Assembly: GCA_019456165.1 (NCBI GenBank) | Contig: VRUJ01000004.1 | Coordinates: 64,002 to 128,001 of the forward strand | Direction: 5' to 3' | Origin: Chloroflexota bacterium | GTDB taxonomy: Bacteria > Chloroflexota > Anaerolineae > Anaerolineales > UBA11579 | Length of the DNA: 64,000 bases | Shown here: positions 1 through 7,140 of the stretch, piece after piece | Numbering within the stretch: the first letter of the stretch is position 1 | Layout: each line of letters opens with the position of its first letter | Notes under the pieces: generated by a model | What the model saw: the letters and a program-made list of their open reading frames with translations, nothing else | Databases searched by the model: none | Told to the model about the DNA's origin: nothing | Made by a program: the position numbers and the translations under genes

Positions 1-243
1 GCCTCGCCCCTACCCCGAAGCGGTCCAAAACCGGGTTCATTAGGGACAATAATTGGTTCCTTCAAATCCGCGGCAACCAAACAAATCAACCAATTCCGCA
101 ACACTCCCGGCTCCCCTTTTTGGCAACGCAATTATTACGAACACATCCTCCGAGCCGACGAAGATTTGCACCAACACCGCAAATACATCCAAGATAACCC
201 CATCAAATGGGCTTTGGATGAATACCACCAGGACCAACAATGA
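1..243 (+). CDS. REP-associated tyrosine transposase, 3' fragment at window edge
   Basis: Frame 1 is open from the first base to a TGA at 241-243. It encodes the C-terminal 80 residues of a transposase nearly identical to the one at 284-820. The segment contains the conserved FWQRNYYEHIL stretch and a KYIQDNPIKWAL stretch, whose Tyr is the expected catalytic residue of the Y1 (IS200-like) family. The gene starts to the left of the window. It differs from its neighbour at about 13 bases over 277, with most protein changes around the ADEDLHQH segment. The first 13 bases are the right half of a REP palindrome. This is an upstream, slightly diverged copy of the next gene, so its activity cannot be judged here. 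Confidence 0.75.
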   Translation, partial: ASPLPRSGPKPGSLGTIIGSFKSAATKQINQFRNTPGSPFWQRNYYEHILRADEDLHQHRKYIQDNPIKWALDEYHQDQQ

Positions 244-283
244 ACAAATACAAACGCGCCAACCTCAACCTGTGGAAACGGCG

Positions 284-820
284 ATGAAAAGCCCCACTCA
301 CAACCGCCGCTCCCCCCGCCTAAAGGGTTACGATTATTCTCTTCCCGGCGCGTATTTTATTACCATTTGTGTGAAAGACCGAAATTGCAGGTTATCCACG
401 TTGGTTGGTGAAGAAGTACAATTGACGAAAGAAGGCACGATAGTAAAAAAAGTATGGGAAGATTTACCAGAACATTTCGAAAACATCAAATTGGATAGAT
501 TTGTTGTAATGCCCAATCATGTGCATGGAATTGTTTGGATTCTCGAAGATAATGAGCCTCACGTAGGGGCGAGGCATGCCTCGCCCCTACCCCGAAGCGG
601 TCCAAAACCGGGTTCATTAGGGACAATAATTGGTTCCTTCAAATCCGCGGCAACTAAACAAATCAACCAATTCCGCAACACTACCGGCTCCCCTTTTTGG
701 CAACGCAATTATTACGAACACATCCTCCGTGACGACCGAGATTTATTCAAACACCGCAAATACATCCAAGAAAATCCTATCAAATGGGCTTTGGATGAAT
801 ACCACCAGGACCAACCATGA
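284..820 (+). CDS. REP-associated tyrosine transposase (RAYT, IS200-like Y1 family)
   Basis: This 178-residue protein is expected to act as a Y1 HUH single-strand transposase. It has the N-terminal RSPRLKGYDYSLPGAYFIT motif usual in RAYTs, the HUH motif as MPNHVHGIVW, and a C-terminal KYIQENPIKWAL segment with the candidate nucleophilic Tyr. ATG 284 was chosen because homology begins there; the open frame reaches back to 53 only because it reads through the upstream duplicate. A REP palindrome at 563-590 lies inside the gene and is read in frame as VGARHASPLP. The stop overlaps the next start as ATGA. RAYTs are known to be associated with dispersed REP palindromes, and another REP of this type occurs near 38.9 kb. 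Confidence 0.85.
   Translation: MKSPTHNRRSPRLKGYDYSLPGAYFITICVKDRNCRLSTLVGEEVQLTKEGTIVKKVWEDLPEHFENIKLDRFVVMPNHVHGIVWILEDNEPHVGARHASPLPRSGPKPGSLGTIIGSFKSAATKQINQFRNTTGSPFWQRNYYEHILRDDRDLFKHRKYIQENPIKWALDEYHQDQP
563..590. repeat. REP palindrome inside the transposase gene
   Basis: This is a perfect 28-bp palindrome: GTAGGGGCGAGGC is followed by its exact complement around ATGC. It lies within the transposase coding sequence and stays in frame. Half of another copy forms the first 13 bases of the window, and a related GAAGCATGCTTC version sits at 38905-38930. Confidence 0.85.
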
Positions 821-1623
821 ACAAATACAAACGCGCCAACCTCAACCTGTGGAATGAATTTACCGAAATCCACGCCAAATCGGCAGAATACGACCTGGAA
901 GGATTCAAAGCCGGAAAAACAACCTTGCACTCAATTGAGCTTGAAGAACTTGGCAATGTCTCAGGCAAGACCATGCTGCACTTGCAATGCCACTTCGGGC
1001 GTGACAGCATGATGTGGGCGCGCCTCGGCGCAAAAGTCACCGGTGTGGATTTCTCCGACAAAGCCATCGACCTGGCATGCTCCCTGAACGACGAATTGGA
1101 ACTAGACGCTCAATTTGTGCTTTCCGACGTACTCGATTTGCAGGCCAATCTCTCCGGTGAATTTGACATCGTCTTCACCTCTTACGGAGTGCTGGCCTGG
1201 CTGCCGGATTTAAAGAAGTGGGGACAGGTTATCGCACATTTCCTCAAGCCTGGCGGCACCTTTTACATCGTCGAGCTGCACCCCTTTTCCATGCCTCTGG
1301 ACGATGAAGTTGAAAAACCCAAACTACGCCTTACATATAACTATTTCCACGAAGCAGAACCCATGGAATTTCCAACCCAAGGCTCTTACGCCGACCCTCA
1401 CGCCCACGTCAACCAGCCGGTAGAATACGAATGGTTCCACAGCATGAGCGATATTATTAACGCTTTGATCAATGCTGGCTTGCACATACAATACATGCGT
1501 GAGTTCGATTATTGTGTTTATCAAATGCTGCCCTTCATGGAACAGCATGAGGATGGCTGGTGGCGCCTTCCCAAAGGTATGCCGAGGCTGCCATTTATGT
1601 TCTCTATAAAGGCCACAAAATGA
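817..1623 (+). CDS. Class I SAM-dependent methyltransferase
   Basis: This 268-residue protein is a Rossmann-fold methyltransferase of unknown substrate. SAM-binding motif I reads LHLQCHFGRDSMMWARLGAKVTGVD, followed by the acidic loop VDFSDKAI. Motif IV-like sequence is FDIVFTSYGVLAWLPD and the post-motif is FLKPGGTFYIVE. The C-terminal third (PVEYEWFHSMSDIINAL) matches the lid of small-molecule methyltransferases of the UbiE/TehB type. The start is coupled to the transposase stop (ATGA), and the stop overlaps the start of the next gene in the same way, so these genes are probably cotranscribed. The first 12 codons also exist as a remnant at 240-277 from the tandem duplication. Confidence 0.85.
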   Translation: MNKYKRANLNLWNEFTEIHAKSAEYDLEGFKAGKTTLHSIELEELGNVSGKTMLHLQCHFGRDSMMWARLGAKVTGVDFSDKAIDLACSLNDELELDAQFVLSDVLDLQANLSGEFDIVFTSYGVLAWLPDLKKWGQVIAHFLKPGGTFYIVELHPFSMPLDDEVEKPKLRLTYNYFHEAEPMEFPTQGSYADPHAHVNQPVEYEWFHSMSDIINALINAGLHIQYMREFDYCVYQMLPFMEQHEDGWWRLPKGMPRLPFMFSIKATK

Positions 1624-2099
1624 TTCCTGAAAATTTTTCCGAGGTTCTAAAGAAGGTCGTCCGGCAGCTGGAAGGGCAGGGCATAAGTTGGGCTGTAACT
1701 GGCAGTGTGGGCTTTGCCCTACAAGGCCTTCCCGTTACTCCAAACGATATTGATTTGCAATCCGACTGGCAGGGTGCATATGAAATGGAACAAATCTTCT
1801 GTGACCATGTAACTCGCTCTGTATCCCCAAAAACCAGCGAGCGAATGCGTTTAGTTACCGGGGTTTTTGAGCTTGACGGCGTCCAGGTTGAGATCATTGG
1901 GGCGATCCAAAAGCGCCTGCCAGATGGGGGTTGGGAAGAGCCAGTCAATGTTGATGACTACAAACATTTCATTTCAATCGACAGCCTACAGGTCCCAGTC
2001 CTGGATTTGCAGTACGAACAAGAAGCTTATCTCAAGCTGGGCAGAATGGAAACAGCCGCCCTATTAGCTGACTGGCTAAAAAACCATAAAGATAACTGA
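1620..2099 (+). CDS. Nucleotidyltransferase-like protein
   Basis: This 159-residue protein resembles the minimal nucleotidyltransferase fold. The segment AVTGSVGFALQG is followed by PNDIDLQ, which fits the G-S-x(n)-D-x-D pattern of polymerase-beta-like transferases. A later VQVEIIGAI could supply the third acidic residue. The start ATG 1620 overlaps the preceding stop; the longer frame from 1560 would overlap the methyltransferase by 64 bases and is unlikely. Substrate is not evident. It could be an aminoglycoside nucleotidyltransferase-like enzyme, or a toxin or antitoxin-like nucleotidyltransferase domain. It lies 9 bases before the methionine/folate enzyme and is probably in the same transcript. 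Confidence 0.65.
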   Translation: MIPENFSEVLKKVVRQLEGQGISWAVTGSVGFALQGLPVTPNDIDLQSDWQGAYEMEQIFCDHVTRSVSPKTSERMRLVTGVFELDGVQVEIIGAIQKRLPDGGWEEPVNVDDYKHFISIDSLQVPVLDLQYEQEAYLKLGRMETAALLADWLKNHKDN

Positions 2100-2108
2100 G
2101 AAACTGCT

Positions 2109-3980
2109 ATGGCAAAATCGAAATTCCTGTCCTTGGTCGATAATTCAGATTCGCCTTTACTCGGTGATGGCGCTATGGGTACTGTGCTGCACAACCGGGG
2201 TATTGAAATCGATCAATGCTTCGACGCTCTTAACCTGACAAACCCAGCTTTAGTGGCCGAAATCCACCGTATGTACATTGAAGCTGGCGCGCAAGTCATC
2301 CAAACGAACACCTTCGGCGCCAACCGCTTCAAACTAGCAGAGCATGGTCTGGATGATAAAGTTACTGAGATAAACATTGCTGGCGTTGAACTGGCTCGCA
2401 GAGTGGTCTCCGCTGCTTTCAAAGAGGTGTGTATCGCGGGAGACGTCGGCCCGCTAGGAGTACGTCTGGCTCCTTTTGGGCGTGTTCAGCTTACACAAGC
2501 TCGCAAGGCGTTTAGCGAACAAATATCCGCGCTGATTGACGGAGGGGTAGATTTATTCATCCTCGAAACCATGACAGACCTTTTTGAGGTCCGCGAAGCT
2601 ATTCTAGCAGCCCGGGAGCTTAGCGATCTTCCCATTCTGGCTTCCATGACATTCACACGCGATGACCGCACTCTGCTGGGTGACAACCCAGAAAAAGTGG
2701 CTCAAACTATTTTCGAAGCTGGCGCAGACTTGATCGGCATTAACTGTTCCAGCGGCCCAGCCCAGTTGCTGCGTATACTCAAACTAATGCGCCAGGCGAT
2801 TCCTGATGGCCGTTTCTCGGTGATGCCCAATGCTGGCTGGCCGGAGCAGATAGCTGGGCGGATCATGTACCCGGCTGGCCCAGATTATTTCGGCGAGTAC
2901 GCTTTGGCTTTTCGGAACGCCGGGGCTTCCCTGATTGGGGGCTGCTGCGGAACCACTCCACAACATATTCACACCATGCGCCAGGCATTAGATAACACTT
3001 CTGCAAAGGATTACTCGAATGGCTCCAGCATCCGAGAAGTGCATGCGCCTGAACCGATTGCCTCTCCCGAACGCAGATCCCAATTGGCTGACAAACTTGA
3101 GGTTGGGGAGTTCGCCGTAGCTGTTGAAATGGGACCCCCACGAGGCCTGGCTACCCAAAAACTGATCGCTGGCGCCAGCCTTTTAGCCGAAGTTGGTGCA
3201 GATGTGATCAATGTGGCCGACAGCCCCATGGCGCGTATGCGCATGAGCCCCTGGGCGGTGTGTGAGCTTATCGAAAAAGAACTTCCCGTCGAAACCACAC
3301 TGCATTTCGCCACCCGTGGGCGCAACCTACTGCGTTTACAGGGTGACTTACTGGCCGCACACGCTATCGGCGTGCGTAATGTCTTTGTCGTCATGGGCGA
3401 CCCCACTGCCATAGGTGATTACCCTGAAGCGATGGATGATTACGACCTGGCTCCAACCGGCCTGGTGAAACTCATCAAACAAGGATTTAACGCGGGTCTG
3501 GATCACTCTGGTTCCCAGATCGGGCAGCCAACTTCCTTCTTTGTTGGAGCCGCGCTCAATCTTTTGCCGCCCGACCCAGCCCGCGAGTCCAAACTCTTGA
3601 ATCGCAAGTTGGTTAATGGCGCTGATTTCTTCCTGACCCAACCGGTTTATGAACCCCAAAAGGCTAAAGCATTTCTCCAAGAATACACCAATGCTTACGA
3701 TAGTATGCAAAAGCCGATTTTGGTAGGTGTCTTGCCGCTTTTTGGAGTGCGGCACGCGGATTTCCTGCACAACGAAGTCCCCGGAATTGTAATTCCCGAC
3801 AAACTCCGCAATAGATTGGAAAAAGCCGGAGATGCTGCCCCCAGTGAGGGAGTGCGCATTGCTATTGAACTAATAGAACAGATCAGACCCTGGGCAGCAG
3901 GGGTATACCTTATGCCTGCCTTCAGCCGTTATGACTTGGCAGCAGAGATCATCGAGGCGGTCAAATCGGTAAATAGTTGA
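2109..3980 (+). CDS. Bifunctional homocysteine S-methyltransferase / methylenetetrahydrofolate reductase
   Basis: This 623-residue fusion joins two activities. Residues 1 to about 300 form a homocysteine S-methyltransferase barrel with the zinc ligands Cys213 (INCSSG) and Cys279-Cys280 (GGCCGTT). Residues about 330 to 620 form a MetF-like 5,10-methylenetetrahydrofolate reductase, with EMGPPRG at its start and DFFLTQPVYE near the middle. Such fusions are known from Bacillus YitJ and many Chloroflexota. They supply methyl groups and methionine in the cytoplasm. No SAM riboswitch is visible, because the gene follows the upstream one by only 9 bases. Length is normal for the fused family. Confidence 0.93.
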   Translation: MAKSKFLSLVDNSDSPLLGDGAMGTVLHNRGIEIDQCFDALNLTNPALVAEIHRMYIEAGAQVIQTNTFGANRFKLAEHGLDDKVTEINIAGVELARRVVSAAFKEVCIAGDVGPLGVRLAPFGRVQLTQARKAFSEQISALIDGGVDLFILETMTDLFEVREAILAARELSDLPILASMTFTRDDRTLLGDNPEKVAQTIFEAGADLIGINCSSGPAQLLRILKLMRQAIPDGRFSVMPNAGWPEQIAGRIMYPAGPDYFGEYALAFRNAGASLIGGCCGTTPQHIHTMRQALDNTSAKDYSNGSSIREVHAPEPIASPERRSQLADKLEVGEFAVAVEMGPPRGLATQKLIAGASLLAEVGADVINVADSPMARMRMSPWAVCELIEKELPVETTLHFATRGRNLLRLQGDLLAAHAIGVRNVFVVMGDPTAIGDYPEAMDDYDLAPTGLVKLIKQGFNAGLDHSGSQIGQPTSFFVGAALNLLPPDPARESKLLNRKLVNGADFFLTQPVYEPQKAKAFLQEYTNAYDSMQKPILVGVLPLFGVRHADFLHNEVPGIVIPDKLRNRLEKAGDAAPSEGVRIAIELIEQIRPWAAGVYLMPAFSRYDLAAEIIEAVKSVNS

Positions 3981-4166
3981 ATAGGTAATTAGTGGATTAG
4001 GGAACCAGGAATCGACATAAAAATGCATGAGATTCTTCGCTCCCTATGGTCGTTCAAATAGACAAGTAAATGAGGATAATTTGGTAGACCACAACCATCC
4101 TTCAAATTACTAAACATAATTACCTATTTTCCTTATTGACTAATCTACTAATTCCTAATTACTATT
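3979..4166. repeat. Imperfect inverted-repeat remnant, GGTAATTAG-rich
   Basis: The segment begins with AATAGGTAATTAG (3980-3992) and ends with the inverted arms AATTACCTATT (4118-4128) and CTAATTCCTAATTACTATT (4148-4166). There is no open frame between them. The arms resemble those bounding the four-helix-bundle cassette at 14703-15230, so this may be an emptied copy of the same kind of element. It also fills the gap after the fused methionine/folate gene. Confidence 0.4.
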
Positions 4167-4203
4167 AACTAATCTCGCATAAGGTTTTTTGGAGGTCACA
4201 CCG

Positions 4204-4416
4204 CTGCATTACCGTCGTTTAGGGCGTTCTGGGATAAAAGTAAGTGAAATCTCACTGGGGTCTTGGGTTACATTCGGCTCGCAGATCGATGATAAAACCG
4301 CAATCGACCTGATGCACGCCGCGGTCGATAATGGCATCAATTTCATTTTCGTTATGCTGAGGATAATTATTAGGTGGCATGGGGCTGATTATCTTCTAAA
4401 ATTTGATGTTGGTTGA
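4204..4416 (+). pseudogene. Aldo/keto reductase, N-terminal fragment
   Basis: After a GGAGGT at 4191-4196, the frame reads [20 protein letters not shown] and then [26 protein letters not shown]. This is the first strand and helix of an aldo/keto reductase of the YghZ/KvBeta type. Homology stops near 4350, where the family would continue with FDTAE..Y. The remaining codons ([13 protein letters not shown]) look random and end at 4416. A normal enzyme has about 320 residues, so at least 80 percent is missing. The first codon after the SD is CTG (4204), with TTG 4189 as alternative. The break coincides with the start of the AT-rich block, so an insertion or deletion probably removed the rest. Confidence 0.75.
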
Positions 4417-4475
4417 TATATATTTGTTTTAATCAAGATATTGCTCCATTTAGAGGACTAAACAACCTCGTGGAT

Positions 4476-5642
4476 TTATTCAGCTATACTTTTTATTTTC
4501 AACTTCAACAATATTCCACCTGAGTGAAAAAGACCAAATCTCTCAACTATACGCCTCGAAATCATCGTCAGTTTTTGCAACATTACGCCAAGTAGAATCA
4601 AAAATAACGGGTCTGTTTCGAGTCGAAATCGATTATTTTCCCCTTGTTCAAACAATGTTCCTACAAAGGAAGTATAAACAATTGTTAGAATCAGAAAAAA
4701 GACCACCTTGCGCTCCCAATTTTCGAAAATCTGGTTTACATTTAATAAAACCAGGACAGAAACTACTAAAATTGTGGATATATAAATAAACCTTAAGCGC
4801 GTGCATTTATTTGCATAGTATCTATCAGTTAATTTTTCACAAAGGACATTATCGGTAAAATCTGCCCAAGCTTTAATACCTGCAAATGTGGCTTCATTAA
4901 CACCAACTGTTCTGTGGGCAGGTGAGAAATAAATATTCCAAGAGTGTTTCCAGCTATTCAAAAATTGGAGAGGATAATATCGTATGGTATATAGACTCGC
5001 CCGTAAGAAAGCATTCGATACAGGTATGTAACCAATGAAATTAAAGTTTGGTTCCCCATTTGTTTTATATGATTCACAGAAAGAGGCAGGGCCCGTACAA
5101 TCGCGTGCTGCTTCTTCCCAAGATTCTTCAGGGTATTCATCAATTTCTTGAAAACTAGATGTTAATATCACCGGGGAGACACTTCCGTTATCTACGATAA
5201 TTTGGCGTTGTTCATTTGTAAGCGCTCGGACCGCCACTTTGGAAAAATTCATTCCCCACCAGCTACTAGTCGATAATTGTCCGAAAAGAAACAAGTTTTT
5301 TAGAACAAAAACAACAATTAGGCAAAGGAAGGGAATGGATACTCTTATTATCTCTTTCCTTTTATCAAATCCAGCAATTATGAAAAAGACTAAAGCAAGC
5401 ATTGCAAAGGCTATATTGTATGTGGCTCGGAGAGTAAACAATAAAAATATTACAAAAAAGACCCATTTGAAATTAGATATAGAAACTGTGTACGCTCGAA
5501 TTAAGAAAAAAACCGTTAACAGCAATAAAAAAATGGTCGGGACCGGGTAAAACAAATAATTTTGGAAATATAAAAATGCTGGATAAGTGATCAAGGTCAG
5601 GGATATTGTAAAAGCTAGCCACTTATGAACTGGTGGATTCAA
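4476..5642 (-). pseudogene. GT39-like membrane protein, C-terminal part (split by IS30)
   Basis: This frame encodes about 385 residues with several hydrophobic helices (LITYPAFLYFQNYLFYPVP, TIFLLLLTVFFLIRAY, FIIAGFDKRKE, VVSVLVLLNVNQIF). It resembles the C-terminal two thirds of dolichyl-phosphate-mannose/ArnT-like (GT39-type) proteins. It begins inside the left end of the IS30 element, and its TTG 'start' belongs to the IS terminal repeat, so it is not a natural start. Its missing N-terminus lies on the other side of the IS (6690-7022). The sequence is clearly AT-richer than the housekeeping genes, suggesting transfer. The product would be a polyprenyl-linked sugar transferase or similar, but its substrate is unknown. 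Confidence 0.75.
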
Positions 5643-6689
5643 GTAGTAAATGCGACAGTATCGTGTCCAAAGAATACCTCATAAGGGGTCTTGAAATCAA
5701 GGCATTTCCTTGGGCGTAAATTCAAACGATCCATAATCATAAATTCTTCTTGAGCAGTCACCGTTGTCAAATTACACGACTTCGGCAAATACTGCCTGAT
5801 AAGTCCATTCGTGTTTTCATTGGTTCCTCTTTCCCATGATGCGTATGGGTGGGCAAAAAAGATATCAACACCTAAATGGAAACTAATCTGTAGGTGGTTG
5901 GTAAATTCTTTTCCATTATCAGCGGTGATTGTCCAAAGATGCTCAACCCAATTGAGCAATTCAATCATCGCCTGGGTAACCAATTCGGCCTGTTTTGAGA
6001 TCACCTTCCGCAACAAGGTAAAGCGAGATTTCCTCTCTGTCAGGGTCAAGACTACACCTTGATGTCCTTTGCCAACGATCAAATCCACTTCCCAATCTCC
6101 TAAGCGCCTACGTTGCTCTACAATCTCTGGCCGCTCTTCAATACTGGTTGCCTGGGGGATTTTCCCCCTACGATCATTGCTGCCTGTTCGTTTGCGGTAT
6201 GGTTTTTGACAGCGTAGATGTTCATGCAGATTACCGTCAGCTCGTTTGCCGGCATACACATACTGATAGATCCATTCGTGGCTGATTGTTTCATATCCAT
6301 GTTTCTTAAGCCAGCTAGCAATCTGTTCCGGGCTCCAATCCAAGCGCAACTTTTCTTCTACCAACACCCATGTTTCCGTAGTGATCCGCTGTTTACTCTT
6401 TCCTTGTCTACGCGCCAGGGCTTTCTCATGGGCTTGCTTCGGGCGATAACCACGCTGGCCCGTGTTGCGTTTTAGTTCTCGATAGATCGTGCTCCGGTCT
6501 ACTCCCACAATCTTGGCAATAGTAGTTGCTGGTTGATTTGTTTGCATTAGTGCCCTAATCTGGTATCTTTGTTCTGAGGTAAGTTGCGTGTGTGCCATAA
6601 TTGCTCCTTTGACTTGCTAGGTCTTGGAGGTTATGCTACACCAACTTACCTCATCTGACCTTCAAAGTGTCGCAATTACGACTTGAATC
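5636..6689 (-). mobile_element. IS30-family insertion sequence, apparently complete
   Basis: The ends read GATTCAAGTAGTAAATGCGA (5636 onward) and, on the other strand from 6689, GATTCAAGTCGTAATTGCGA. They are imperfect inverted repeats with two mismatches in 20. The 1054-bp length fits IS30 elements with a single transposase. No clear target duplication is visible. The element sits inside a GT39-like gene whose two halves remain readable on both sides. Confidence 0.85.
5639..6598 (-). CDS. IS30 family transposase
   Basis: This 319-residue transposase has an N-terminal helix-turn-helix (TIAKIVGVDRSTIYRELKRN, residues 26-45), which IS30 proteins use to bind their ends. It then carries a DDE core with Asp172 (GDWEVDLIVG), Asp227 (TADNGKEF) and Glu261 (NENTNGLIRQY); the Asp-Glu spacing of 33 residues is typical. 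AGGAG lies just upstream of the ATG at 6598. The stop falls inside the left terminal repeat. The frame is intact, so the element may be active. Confidence 0.93.
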   Translation of the reverse strand: MAHTQLTSEQRYQIRALMQTNQPATTIAKIVGVDRSTIYRELKRNTGQRGYRPKQAHEKALARRQGKSKQRITTETWVLVEEKLRLDWSPEQIASWLKKHGYETISHEWIYQYVYAGKRADGNLHEHLRCQKPYRKRTGSNDRRGKIPQATSIEERPEIVEQRRRLGDWEVDLIVGKGHQGVVLTLTERKSRFTLLRKVISKQAELVTQAMIELLNWVEHLWTITADNGKEFTNHLQISFHLGVDIFFAHPYASWERGTNENTNGLIRQYLPKSCNLTTVTAQEEFMIMDRLNLRPRKCLDFKTPYEVFFGHDTVAFTT

Positions 6690-7022
6690 TAAGACTCGTA
6701 AATTCCTTAAGTTAATGAATAACAGTAAAATTGATGATATGGCCAATATCTGATAGAGAATCATCAGACCAATTTTCACATTATCACCATTTAAATTTAT
6801 TGCTAATCCAAGCACTAGATTAAAAAGTGGGGGCTGGGAATGTAGAAACACAAGACTTGTGAATAAGTTTTCTTTTAACCAATCCGTATCCAATATTTGA
6901 ATATAATTTTCGAGAGGTCTAATGTTAAAGAACATACCATGTTGGTAAAGATAAACAATTACCATAGTGTGAAAAAAGATTAAGGAAAGAATAAGGCGTA
7001 TATCACTATTTTTGTTTTTCAA
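6651..7022 (-). pseudogene. GT39-like membrane protein, N-terminal part (split by IS30)
   Basis: The frame starts at TTG 7022 after GGAG with 6 bases of spacing. It encodes MKNKNSDIRLILSLIFFHTM and the first membrane segments. It includes HSQPPLFNLVLGL, the acidic/PP loop region seen near the N-terminus of GT39-type proteins, and a helix LMILYQILAISSILLLFINL. Real gene sequence ends at about 6690 with NLRVL; the remaining codons are IS30 terminal repeat. Joining NLRVL to PPVHKWLAF of the downstream half restores a protein of about 500 residues, which shows a single gene was interrupted. Confidence 0.75.
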
Positions 7023-7140
7023 TTTCTACTCCCTAATTACGTTCTGATAACTACAGTCTCATCGAAATCATAGAAAATTGGAAGATTGAATAAACTCAAA
7101 TCCACTTGAATATCTTAATTAGCATTCACTTTTCTGGTTC

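Larger units (their letters stand above)
1..854. repeat. 577-bp tandem duplication covering transposase 3' end and start of the next gene
   Basis: Bases 1-277 match bases 578-854 at a constant offset of 577, with about 13 mismatches. The shared segment runs from the centre of a REP palindrome, through the transposase C-terminus and stop, into the first 12 codons of the methyltransferase (MNKYKRANLNLW). In the left copy that start (ATG at 240) runs into KRR and a stop, so it is a dead remnant. The unit therefore duplicated the transposase together with the 5' end of its downstream gene. Confidence 0.9.

Noticed and set aside
5239-5550. Plus-strand 103-codon frame inside the split GT39-like gene
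   Set aside because: It lies antisense to convincing membrane-protein sequence and looks like a low-complexity Lys-rich shadow.
5636-6689. Composite transposon around the GT39-like genes
   Set aside because: Only one IS copy is present in the window and it interrupts a gene rather than flanking a cargo.
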